A stretch of DNA of 16,502 nt from an uncultured Alphaproteobacteria bacterium (GTDB taxonomy: Bacteria > Pseudomonadota > Alphaproteobacteria > CAAHEQ01 > UBA3637). Location: NCBI GenBank assembly GCA_947305835.1, contig CAMZEQ010000003.1:1-16502 (forward strand), given 5' to 3'. Under the pieces are notes generated by a model. It had not been told where the DNA came from, made no database searches, and saw only the letters and a program-made list of their open reading frames with translations. Below are positions 7,053 to 14,621 of this stretch, in pieces; the stretch's first letter is position 1, and each line of letters opens with the position of its first letter. The translations under genes were made by a program, and so were the position numbers.

Positions 7053-7086
7053 AAAAAAATCCCCCCGGAATCCAAAGGGGGGATTT
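7053..7086 (-). terminator. Rho-independent terminator of the FadL-type gene
   Basis: A perfect 10-bp stem (AAATCCCCCC 7057-7066 with GGGGGGATTT 7077-7086) with a 10-base loop is followed on the minus strand by a run of T. It lies 14 bases after the stop at 7101. Confidence 0.92.
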
Positions 7087-7100
7087 TAACTGTTTCAATA

Positions 7101-7529
7101 TTAAAATTTATATTGAACCTGCACACCCAAAATGTTGGACGCCGTATTTTTATATTTGGCATGAACGCCAGGATCTTCCGTAGACTTTCCCGTCTTAGCG
7201 AACAAGCGTGCATACCCCACATCCAACTGCCAATTGTTTTTCATATAACTGGCACCGACGCTGGTCCACCAACGATCACTGTCCGGAATACGAATCGTGC
7301 GTCTTTCGGGCTTATGCGTCGGGCTTTCATCCCAACCTGCCCCAAAGCGGAAGGTCAGGTTTTTACAGTAGTAATAATCAACACCGCCGGATAAAGTCCA
7401 GGTATTTTGATAGCGGTAATCCGTATGTTTTTCATGAGCTGGGCCAGGCAATCCCGGACTTCTGACTGCAAAATCAGGGAATGAAGACGACCAGTGTGTC
7501 CAACGGGCCGTGCCAGAAAATCCCACCTT
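7101..7529 (-). pseudogene. FadL/OmpP1-type outer-membrane protein, C-terminal part after an in-frame TAA
   Basis: This part is in the same frame as the N-terminal part at 7530-8321 and follows the TAA directly (KVGFSGTARWTHWSS...). It supplies the last strands of the beta-barrel, with alternating aromatic residues and the C-terminal phenylalanine typical of outer-membrane proteins (GVQVQYKF). The WTHW segment matches the usual 'ADVEWTxWS'-style strand of FadL-family transporters. No ribosome-binding site precedes the GTG at 7526, so it is unlikely to be made on its own. The gene keeps its normal terminator, which suggests a recent interruption or a sequence error. Confidence 0.78.
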
Positions 7530-8321
7530 TTAATACCGATGATAGGCTGAAAAAGTCACCGTTTCAGGCAAATCCGGATTGGCGTGAACGTCGGAAAACA
7601 CGGCGGGTGTTCCCCCGGGATAAACCATTTTAAATGTCCCGTTAGCCCGTTGTGCCGAACGCAAACGATAGGACAAACCAAAGCGGGTATTATCATCAAC
7701 TTCATACATCACGCCCAAAGCGCCTGTTTGACTCCACCCATCGACATTAAAATTCAAATGACCATTATGCCCGGCAACAGTTTGTGTCATACGACCGTAA
7801 ATATAACGCAAAATCGCACTGGCACCGATGGACCAATGTTCGTTTAACTTGTAGGCTGCAGAAAAGTTAAAATCCACAATATCCAACTTGGACAAAATGG
7901 CGGCGTCTGAACCAAACCAACCTGCCTTATATTTTGTTTTCAAACCAAAGGGCGCGTAAATACCCAGTCCCAAGGACAATTTGTCATTGACATTGTATTG
8001 GCCAAAACCGGCCGGCACCGCCTGCCAAAAATCCATTTTTCCTTTTTGTCCGGCATAAGGCGCTTGGATTCCTTCAACATCAGATTTCACATTGACCATG
8101 TTAAAAACTTGTTGTACACCGGAACGTTTCATCAAAGTCATACCAGCCGGGTTGTAAGCAATGGCGGAATAGTCATCCCCCATAATTCCAACACCCGCAT
8201 AAGAACGTCCCAGGTTTGTCACTGAATAATCATTCAATTGATAGCTGGCTGCTTTTGCATTTGTTATATGTAAAGCCACTGCAATAGCAACAGCTACTTT
8301 AATTAATTTGCTTGTTTTCAT
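7530..8321 (-). pseudogene. FadL/OmpP1/TodX-type outer-membrane protein, N-terminal part ending at an in-frame TAA
   Basis: The gene starts at ATG 8321 with AAAGGAA upstream. It encodes a signal peptide (about 1-24, ending NAKA) and then the FadL-family hatch region, with the NPAGM motif at 57-61. Barrel strands with alternating aromatic residues follow. Family members carry hydrophobic compounds such as fatty acids across the outer membrane. The frame stops at TAA (7532-7530, codon 264) inside a barrel strand, and the remaining 142 residues continue in the same frame. The full length of about 406 codons is normal for the family, so the TAA is a single interruption of an otherwise intact gene. 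A 263-residue product would lack the closing strands and probably would not insert. The substrate is unknown. Confidence 0.85.
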
Positions 8322-8381
8322 TTCTTGCTTTTCCTTTCGTTATATGAGATTATTATCCTCGTTAAAGTTGAAAACAGGGGC

Positions 8382-8409
8382 ATTATAGCATTTTGTCACA
8401 AAAATGCAA
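8382..8409 (-). promoter_or_regulatory. Promoter of the FadL-type gene
   Basis: TATAAT (8387-8382) is a perfect -10 on the minus strand; TTGCAT (8409-8404), 16 bases upstream, is a fair -35. The transcript would have a leader of about 50 bases to the ATG at 8321. Confidence 0.65.
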
Positions 8410-8425
8410 CAATTTTGTCATAAAA
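8391..8425. promoter_or_regulatory. Two palindromic operator-like sites over the FadL-gene promoter
   Basis: TTTTGT-C-ACAAAA (8391-8403) is a perfect odd palindrome lying in the promoter spacer. TTTTGT-C-ATAAAA (8413-8425) is a near copy with one mismatch, just upstream of the -35. Their centres (8397 and 8419) are 22 bp apart, about two helical turns, as expected for a dimeric regulator bound on one DNA face. The regulator is unknown. Confidence 0.45.
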
Positions 8426-8440
8426 ATGTCATATTTTGAT

Positions 8441-8674
8441 TTATTTTTTAATTTCTTCGTACTCTACATCAATGACTTGATGCGCATGAATAGGCTTAGA
8501 ATCAGACGGTGGAACTTTCCCCTTTTCCCATCTTTTTTTCATCCAATTAATGACCCATATGCTAAAAAAAACAATTGTTAAAGGAACAGCCAAAATCCAC
8601 ATCAATTTGAAAAAGAAGATTAGTATGGATAACGAAACAATCAAAGAAATAAACTGATACAAAAACTGTTTCAT
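8441..8674 (-). CDS. Small membrane protein, function unknown
   Basis: The 77-residue product has a hydrophobic half (about residues 4-46) that could form two membrane helices, then a basic stretch (MKKRWEKGK) and a polar, acidic tail (VIDVEYEEIKK). Its ATG overlaps the mutS stop as ATGA (8671-8674), so it is probably translated by coupling with mutS. I do not recognise a family. No hairpin terminator is visible after it; transcripts may run towards the FadL-type gene. Confidence 0.7.
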   Translation of the reverse strand: MKQFLYQFISLIVSLSILIFFFKLMWILAVPLTIVFFSIWVINWMKKRWEKGKVPPSDSKPIHAHQVIDVEYEEIKK

Positions 8675-11253
8675 TTCAGATCCTTTTTCAACTGATATAG
8701 GATATCCAATGCTTCGCGTGGGGACAAATTATCCACATCCAGCGCGCGCAATTTCTTTTCCGCTTCACTTTCCTTTTGGGGTGTTTTTTCCACATTTGCA
8801 AAAAGTGGTAGATCATCAAACAACGGTTTTTGGGCGGCTTTTTTTTCTTCCAATTGGGCCAAAACCTGCTCGGCACGCATCAAAACATTATCTGGCAATC
8901 CCGCCAAACGTGCCACATGAATTCCATAGGAACGATCCACAGCCCCAGCCCCTACCTCATGCAAGAAAACAATTTCGCCTTGCCATTCTTTTACCCGCAT
9001 GGTATGCAATGACACCCGATTGAGACGTTTATCCAAAGCGGTCAATTCATGGTAATGTGTCGCAAACAAAGCACGGGATTGATTGTGATTATGCAAATAT
9101 TCCACCGTTGCCCAAGCAATAGAAAGTCCATCAAAGGTGGCTGTGCCACGTCCTACTTCATCCAATATCACCAAAGATTTGTTGGTGGCGTTATTTAAAA
9201 TGGCGGCCACTTCTACCATTTCCACCATAAATGTGGAACGTCCGCGCGCCAAATCATCACTGGCCCCTACTCGGGAAAATAATTTATCCACCAAACCAAT
9301 TGTGGCTTTTTCGGCTGGTACAAAGGACCCCATTTGCGCCAATACCACCATCAGGGCATTTTGACGCAAAAAAGTACTTTTACCCGCCATATTGGGACCC
9401 GTTAATAACCATAAATTATTATTGTCGTTTAAATTACAATCGTTGGGAATAAAAGCTGTATGTTCTTTGGATAGGGCATATTCCACCACAGGATGACGTC
9501 CCGCTTTAATATCAAATTCTGTACCATTGGTTAAGATTGGTCGTGTCCAGTTTTGTTCTAAGGCCAAATCTGCCAACGCAGCACAAACATCCACCGTTGC
9601 CAAAGCATGACTGGCTGACAAAATCGCTTGGCTTTGTGATAAAATTCTTTCGCGCAACTGTTCATAGATTTCTAATTCCAAGGCCACAGCCTTTTCATCT
9701 GCATGTAAGATTTTGGTTTCCAATTCGCCCAATGCGACTGTTGTAAAACGCACACAATTCACCATTGTTTGACGATGAATAAAGCCCATTTCTTTATTAT
9801 TAAGCAGTGGCTCTGCCAAGCGTGCGGGCACTTCCACAAAATAACCCAATAAATTATTAAAAGTTATTTTTAAATTTTGGATCCCTGTTTGTTGCACGTA
9901 CTGGGCCTGCAGATCCGCCAACATTTTTTTGGCGTTATTTTTAATGTTTTTAAGTTCAGCCAAATCCGCATGATATTCCGGACGTATAAAACCACCATCA
10001 CGCGCGAGCAATGGTACTTCATCTAATAAAGCTCTGCTGATTTCATCCACCAATTCGCTATGTTCACCCATCTGATTTTTTTGATAGGTCAAACTGTCAG
10101 GCACAAATTCGGCATTGAGTTCCGAACGCAACATAGGAATCAATTTTAACCCCGCCATAATTGCTTTCATATCCCTTGGGCCACCGCGCGCCACAGACAA
10201 ACGCGCCAGAGCCCTTTCAATATCTGGCATTTCTTTTAAAATATTTTTGGCTTGTGTCAAAACCAAAGGATTGTCTTTGAAAAAGCCCACCATATCCAAG
10301 CGACAATTGATTTGATTCAAATCCATCAAAGGTGATGCCAACCAAGAACTGAGTAATCTAGCCCCTGCCCCTGTATGTGTGCGATCCAAAACGGAAAGTA
10401 GACTTTTGGCACCTTTTTCATCGGATAAAGTGGAGGTCAATTCCAGCGAGCGACGCGTTGCTCGATCAATTTGCATCAATTGTACGTCTTGAATTTCTTG
10501 TGGATCACTCAATAAGGGCATCTTACCTTTTTGGGTTTCATGAATATATTTCATTAAGACACCAATCGCCAATTGTTCGCCTTTATCATAGTGGGGATAT
10601 TTTTGAACCGTATCTGTATGCAAAGCTATATTAAAATCGCTGGGGGGTAAAGAAGTCAATTGACCATAACCGCTGTCCCAAGCAAAGTGATTCTTGTCAC
10701 AAAAATCTTCCATTAAAATCACTTCACTGGCTTCTAATCTGGCTAAAACAGCCCCCAAACCTTCCAAATTTGTTTTTTGAACAAAAAAATCACCGGTGGA
10801 CATATCGACCCAAGCAACACCCAAATTCAATCCACCATCAGCCACAGCCACCAAATAATTATGACGACGCACATTTAATAAAGCATCATCCGTTAAGGTC
10901 CCCGCTGTTACGATACGGATCACATCACGTTTCACAACGGCTTTATAACCACGCTTTTTGGCTTCAGCCGGATCTTCCATTTGCTCGCAAATAGCTACCT
11001 TATAACCTGCTTTAACCAAACGTACCAAATAATTCTCATATGCATGAAAAGGAACGCCGCACATGGGGACTTTCTGCCCCATATATGTACCACGATAGGT
11101 TAGTACAATATCCAAAGCAGCAGAGGCTTTGTGGGCATCCGCAAAAAAGAGTTCATAAAAATCACCCATCCGATAAAACAACAAACAATCTGGATATTGT
11201 TCTTTCGTTTTTAAATACTGTTCCATCAATGGTGTCGCTTTATCTGATGACAT
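8671..11253 (-). CDS. mutS: DNA mismatch repair protein MutS
   Basis: The 860-residue product matches full-length MutS, the ATPase that recognises mismatches and recruits MutL. The mismatch-binding domain begins MRMG-like with GDFYELF (Phe-x-Glu at 32-34), the residues that stack on the mispaired base. The connector, lever and clamp domains follow. The ATPase domain has Walker A GPNMAGKST (619-627), the ST..VEM signature (673-679) and Walker B LVILDEVGRGT (694-704), then FATHYHELT. The C-terminus has an SPREALDILYQLK dimerisation segment. The start ATG at 11253 has AAGGA about 7 bases upstream. It diverges from the histidine kinase gene. Confidence 0.98.
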   Translation of the reverse strand: MSSDKATPLMEQYLKTKEQYPDCLLFYRMGDFYELFFADAHKASAALDIVLTYRGTYMGQKVPMCGVPFHAYENYLVRLVKAGYKVAICEQMEDPAEAKKRGYKAVVKRDVIRIVTAGTLTDDALLNVRRHNYLVAVADGGLNLGVAWVDMSTGDFFVQKTNLEGLGAVLARLEASEVILMEDFCDKNHFAWDSGYGQLTSLPPSDFNIALHTDTVQKYPHYDKGEQLAIGVLMKYIHETQKGKMPLLSDPQEIQDVQLMQIDRATRRSLELTSTLSDEKGAKSLLSVLDRTHTGAGARLLSSWLASPLMDLNQINCRLDMVGFFKDNPLVLTQAKNILKEMPDIERALARLSVARGGPRDMKAIMAGLKLIPMLRSELNAEFVPDSLTYQKNQMGEHSELVDEISRALLDEVPLLARDGGFIRPEYHADLAELKNIKNNAKKMLADLQAQYVQQTGIQNLKITFNNLLGYFVEVPARLAEPLLNNKEMGFIHRQTMVNCVRFTTVALGELETKILHADEKAVALELEIYEQLRERILSQSQAILSASHALATVDVCAALADLALEQNWTRPILTNGTEFDIKAGRHPVVEYALSKEHTAFIPNDCNLNDNNNLWLLTGPNMAGKSTFLRQNALMVVLAQMGSFVPAEKATIGLVDKLFSRVGASDDLARGRSTFMVEMVEVAAILNNATNKSLVILDEVGRGTATFDGLSIAWATVEYLHNHNQSRALFATHYHELTALDKRLNRVSLHTMRVKEWQGEIVFLHEVGAGAVDRSYGIHVARLAGLPDNVLMRAEQVLAQLEEKKAAQKPLFDDLPLFANVEKTPQKESEAEKKLRALDVDNLSPREALDILYQLKKDLK

Positions 11254-11279
11254 TTTTCTTTCCTTTTTTTTGAAAATGT

Positions 11280-11287
11280 ATTATACT
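11280..11287. promoter_or_regulatory. Symmetric -10 element between mutS and the kinase gene
   Basis: The sequence ATTATACT reads as TATAAT on the minus strand (11285-11280, for mutS) and TATACT on the plus strand (11282-11287, for the kinase), so one element may serve both directions. Neither direction has a good -35. On the plus side the start would fall at the ATG at 11294. Confidence 0.5.
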
Positions 11288-11293
11288 GAAATT

Positions 11294-12613
11294 ATGAAAA
11301 AAAAGAAAGTAAAAAATGATGTATTGAAATTGATTGGTCGTATTTGGATCATCAATATTCCGGCTGTTTTTATTTTGCTGTTTTTAATGGTTTTGGGTAA
11401 ATTATCATGGCTTTCGGCACTTATTTCTTTGTTGTGTTTTTGGGCTATCAGCGCCGGTATTGTTGTTCTGATTTTTAAAGATTTAGATAAATTTATCAAT
11501 TATTTAAATCAGATCACCACCAGTTTCGGAAAAGAACAACCTATTTTTCGTAAAGGTCTTTTTTCTTCATCCAGATTAATGAATGCTTTTCAAGCTGTCA
11601 GTCGAATTTGGCAACAACAAGCCCTTTCGGATGCCCATATTTTGACCCATTTACCGGATCCTTTAATCTTATTAAATAGTGAAAATCGGGCTGTTTTTGT
11701 TAACAAAGCTGCCCAAAAATTGTTTCATGGGTTTTCCATGGAAACACTGATACAAACCGATTCTTTTCAAAAAGCCCTTTTGAAAATCAAAGAAAAAACA
11801 CAAGTTTTCGAATGGCAAATGCAAAATCGTTATTTCCGGGTACGCTTGGATTTATTGCCGGCGCCCACCAGAAAAGGAGGAATGGTCGAAGTTTTATTCC
11901 ACGAAATTACAGATTTTAAAATCTTTTATCAAAAACAAAATGATTTTTTTGCAAATGCCAGCCATGAATTGAAAACACCGCTCGCTGTTATTTCCGGTGC
12001 TGTGGAAACGCTGCAAGGTCCTGCCCAAAATGATATTAAAGCACAAAAAGAATTTTTGTCATTGATCGCCACACAAACACATCATATGACGGATTTGGTA
12101 AAAGCTTTATTGAATTTGGTACGACAACAAAAAAACGATTCTCATCCGCTGTCAACGTCCTTGGGCGATTTATTGAAACAATTGATTCATGATTTAACCC
12201 CCCATGCCCGAGTTAAAAAACAAAAATTTATTTTATATACAAAAACGGATTTTTTTATCCGAGCGGATTCCAAAGAATTATATCATTTATTCCAAAATTT
12301 ATTGGATAATGCGATCAAATACGGTCAGGAAAATTCCCCGATTGTAATTTCTATTGAAGAAAAAAATCATAAAATCTGTATAGATGTAAAAAATCAGGGA
12401 CCGGCGATCTCTAAAAAAGATCTTCCTCGCTTATTTGAACGTTTTTTCCGTTCTCAAACCGCACAAAAAAATCATATTGAAGGCAGCGGCTTAGGCCTGA
12501 GCATCGCCCAAGTTTTAGCACAAAAATACAAGGGCGATATTTCTGTTCAAAGCTCCCCCAAAAAGGGTACTGTTTTTACGGTACAATTTCCTATTGAATC
12601 AAAAAATCCTTGA
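11294..12613 (+). CDS. PhoR-like membrane sensor histidine kinase
   Basis: A 439-residue protein if it starts at ATG 11294; in-frame ATGs at 11270 and 11276 are alternatives, and none has a ribosome-binding site. I prefer 11294 because a -10 box ends 6 bases before it (leaderless) and the N-terminus becomes a basic MKKKK stretch before the membrane segments. Two membrane helices (about 14-62) are followed by a PAS-like sensor region (about 110-210), as in PhoR. The HisKA motif FFANASHELKTPLAVISG carries the phosphorylated His (224). The HATPase has an N-box (LLDNAIKYG), an F-box (RLFERFFRS) and a G2 box (GSGLGLSIAQ). The G1 box reads NQGPAI, with Asn where Asp is usual. No response regulator lies next to it. 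The 3' end overlaps mazF by 23 bp, tail to tail. Confidence 0.88.
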   Translation: MKKKKVKNDVLKLIGRIWIINIPAVFILLFLMVLGKLSWLSALISLLCFWAISAGIVVLIFKDLDKFINYLNQITTSFGKEQPIFRKGLFSSSRLMNAFQAVSRIWQQQALSDAHILTHLPDPLILLNSENRAVFVNKAAQKLFHGFSMETLIQTDSFQKALLKIKEKTQVFEWQMQNRYFRVRLDLLPAPTRKGGMVEVLFHEITDFKIFYQKQNDFFANASHELKTPLAVISGAVETLQGPAQNDIKAQKEFLSLIATQTHHMTDLVKALLNLVRQQKNDSHPLSTSLGDLLKQLIHDLTPHARVKKQKFILYTKTDFFIRADSKELYHLFQNLLDNAIKYGQENSPIVISIEEKNHKICIDVKNQGPAISKKDLPRLFERFFRSQTAQKNHIEGSGLGLSIAQVLAQKYKGDISVQSSPKKGTVFTVQFPIESKNP

Positions 12614-12890
12614 GTAATTGTTGCATTTCTTTTTTCAGGTGATCCGGTAAAGCTCCCGCTTTTCGAACCATTTTTTCTTGAGCCACCACACGGATCAAAT
12701 CCAGGGCTATTTGGGCTTTTTCTCCCTTTAATTTAACCCCCATGCGCGAAGGAAAATTACGTTGATTTTTGGTAATAGGCGCAACCAAAGCATAAGGCAA
12801 GAGCGCATTCATTTCATCCGGAGACACTACAACACAAGGTTTTTCGTGTCCTTTAATCTCACAAAAATAAACTTCATATTTTTTTACCAT
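12591..12890 (-). CDS. mazF: MazF/PemK-family endoribonuclease toxin
   Basis: The 99-residue product has the MazF fold pattern: KKYEVYFCEI, then KPCVVVSPDEMN, VAPITKNQ, and IALDLIRVV followed by a G-x-L-P-containing tail. MazF toxins cut single-stranded mRNA at short sequences. The Arg common in the 'RRPVLVVS' strand is replaced here by HEKPC, so activity is uncertain, though PIT and the D-x-I-R motif remain. I start at ATG 12890 because AAGGAG lies about 8 bases upstream; the GTG at 12896 is too close to that site. The start overlaps the end of mazE by 7 bases, so the toxin is coupled to its antitoxin. The last 23 bases overlap the convergent kinase gene. Confidence 0.85.
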   Translation of the reverse strand: MVKKYEVYFCEIKGHEKPCVVVSPDEMNALLPYALVAPITKNQRNFPSRMGVKLKGEKAQIALDLIRVVAQEKMVRKAGALPDHLKKEMQQLLKDFLIQ

Positions 12891-13102
12891 TCCCACTCTC
12901 CTTCAACCTTCACCGGATGTTTTAAAAGTTCATCCTGAACCAATTCTTTCCAGCCCGAACGTCTGTTGATCACCGGACTTAAAACAACCATTCCCTGGCG
13001 CACCGATAACTCTAATTCATTTTCAAAATGACATTCTTTAATAATCGGTTGAGGCAAACGAACCCCCATGGAATTACCGATTTTAATCAGCTTAACCTTC
13101 AT
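12884..13102 (-). CDS. mazE: MazE/AbrB-family antitoxin
   Basis: The 72-residue product begins with a SpoVT/AbrB swapped-hairpin DNA-binding domain (KLIKIGNSMGVRLPQ, residues 4-18). A flexible acidic tail ends in VEGEWEW, of the kind that wraps the toxin. The RSGWKEL segment is typical of MazE/Kis antitoxins. GGAGA lies upstream of the ATG at 13102, which overlaps the end of the coiled-coil gene by 11 bases. Antitoxins of this family usually repress their own operon; the likely sites are at 14472-14621. Confidence 0.88.
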   Translation of the reverse strand: MKVKLIKIGNSMGVRLPQPIIKECHFENELELSVRQGMVVLSPVINRRSGWKELVQDELLKHPVKVEGEWEW

Positions 13103-14435
13103 GTATCTCTCCTTTCAAAACATCAGCCAAAACCATATATAAGCGTCCGACTTCCGATCCGATCAGGACAGCCAATAAAGGACTGTCTGCCGCTTCTTCT
13201 GTTGCCTGATGAGTCATTTGTTCAAAAGTACGCATGTAATTGACAACATTGGATTGAAATAACGCATCTGTTTGATAAAGTTTGCGAATTTTTTCGGCTT
13301 TCCCTTTTTTGATGTTTTGCGCCAAATGACGCATAAACACAGCCCGATCACCGGCATAGTAACGCGTCCAAAGCTCTTCTTCATTTTTTGGCAAAAACAG
13401 GTGCGCCAAAGAGACGGAATATTGTTGCAGACGTTTTGTGATTTCGCTGGCTTCTCTCAAAAAATCTTGTTTTTCCCGACTTTTCAGATTTAAATGCTTT
13501 TCCAATGTTTGAGTATGTTGTTGTAAACCTTGGGCTACAACGGTCATGTCTCCGTGAATTTGAGAAAGAGTGTTTTTCAGATTTTGGGCTTTCTGATTCA
13601 GGCTGTTTTCGCTTATCTGTATTTCCTGACGAAAATCGCTCAATTGTTCAGTGACTTCCTTTGTTGTACCAAAATGTGCCACAGCCTGATTAACTTGAAC
13701 AGATGCATCTGATAAAGCTTTTGCAATCTTGCCTGTTGAAGCGGTTGTTTGCCCAATTTGATTTCGTGCTGTCTCAAAAGCATGTAAAATATTCTGAATT
13801 TCACAGATTTCCTGATTCAGCTGTTTGGTAAAACTGGATACAACTTTTTGTGTTTTATCACTCATCGTATTCAAGGTATCTACCTGATGTGATAACAACG
13901 ACATTGTTTCTTGGGATTGACGATTACTTTGATGCGTGATTTCGGCCAATTTTTGAACGTGTTCAGCCAAACGTTGAACAACCCCAACCGTTTGTGTATC
14001 CACTGTTTTTACCAATTTGTTCAACCCTTCAATCCAACGCTGTAAATTGTTGCGCACATCATCCGTATGACGATTAACCCCCGTAAAAACAGATTTAAAT
14101 TCAAACACTTGTTCCCTTAACGCTCTTGTCAATTCTTTGGTGTATTCCGCACCTTCGTCTGTGGGATAGATTAATTCTTCCAAATAGCCGCGTAAATTTT
14201 TTCCTTGTTTTTCCAAATATTCGTTCCGATCAAAGTATGCACAAACCAAAAACAAAACGACCACAGGCAAAAATAAACCGCTAAGCCCCCCAATTAATTC
14301 AACGGGAGATAATTCCGAACGATGATGCCACCACCCGGATAAAGACAAATAATTAAAAACAAACAAACACCAAATAAGTGTCAGAATAAAAAAGATAATT
14401 TGTGCTTTATGAATAATTTTTTTTCTGTATTTCAT
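13092..14435 (-). CDS. Membrane-anchored coiled-coil protein, function unknown
   Basis: The 447-residue product has two membrane helices near the N-terminus (about 11-32 and 46-68). A long region (about 75-340) is rich in Gln, Thr, Ser and Leu heptads, consistent with coiled coil. A compact C-terminal domain (about 350-440) contains WTRYYAGDRAVFMRHLAQ and LLAVLIGSEVGRLYMVLADVL. I recall similar C-termini in uncharacterised alphaproteobacterial proteins but know no function. The ATG at 14435 has a strong AGGAGG 5 bases upstream. It is first in an overlapping operon with mazE and mazF, behind a near-consensus promoter. The link with a toxin-antitoxin pair may be functional or mere insertion of mazEF behind it. 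Confidence 0.75.
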   Translation of the reverse strand: MKYRKKIIHKAQIIFFILTLIWCLFVFNYLSLSGWWHHRSELSPVELIGGLSGLFLPVVVLFLVCAYFDRNEYLEKQGKNLRGYLEELIYPTDEGAEYTKELTRALREQVFEFKSVFTGVNRHTDDVRNNLQRWIEGLNKLVKTVDTQTVGVVQRLAEHVQKLAEITHQSNRQSQETMSLLSHQVDTLNTMSDKTQKVVSSFTKQLNQEICEIQNILHAFETARNQIGQTTASTGKIAKALSDASVQVNQAVAHFGTTKEVTEQLSDFRQEIQISENSLNQKAQNLKNTLSQIHGDMTVVAQGLQQHTQTLEKHLNLKSREKQDFLREASEITKRLQQYSVSLAHLFLPKNEEELWTRYYAGDRAVFMRHLAQNIKKGKAEKIRKLYQTDALFQSNVVNYMRTFEQMTHQATEEAADSPLLAVLIGSEVGRLYMVLADVLKGEIHEG

Positions 14436-14463
14436 CGGGGCCTCCTACACATTATTCAGGATC

Positions 14464-14492
14464 AGTATATAACAATGTAATTTCATTGTCAA
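14464..14492 (-). promoter_or_regulatory. Promoter of the coiled-coil-mazEF operon, with an operator in its spacer
   Basis: TTGACA (14492-14487), a 17-base spacer and TATACT (14469-14464) form a near-consensus promoter on the minus strand. The inverted repeat ACAATG-N6-CATTGT (14472-14489) fills the spacer almost completely, so a repressor bound there would block RNA polymerase. Confidence 0.85.
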
Positions 14493-14621
14493 CAAATAAT
14501 TACATGCGTAATTACTTTTGTGTTTCAGTTTTCTATAAATATTTCTATCAAATACATAGATAAACTATGTAATATACTGAATAAAAACAATTTTATAAAA
14601 TAATAACAATGTAATTACATT
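14472..14621. repeat. Array of four inverted repeats upstream of the coiled-coil-mazEF operon
   Basis: Four sites lie in 150 bp: ACAATG-N6-CATTGT (14472-14489), TAATTAC-N4-GTAATTA (14497-14514, perfect 7-bp arms), TACATAG-N5-CTATGTA (14553-14571, perfect 7-bp arms) and AATGTAATTACATT (14608-14621, perfect palindrome). The word ATGTAAT or its complement occurs five times. The last site contains the miaA stop codon. Binding of the MazEF complex for autoregulation is inference from the family. Nothing else is recognisable in this gap. Confidence 0.6.

Noticed and set aside
7101..8321. Insertion sequence or frameshift as the cause of the broken FadL gene
   Set aside because: The two parts are in the same frame with no inserted bases, terminal repeats or target duplication; only one stop codon separates them.
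14464..14621. CRISPR-like or phage attachment repeat array
   Set aside because: The repeats are short, unequal in spacing and sequence, and sit on a promoter; there are no spacers, cas genes, integrase or tRNA-derived duplicate.
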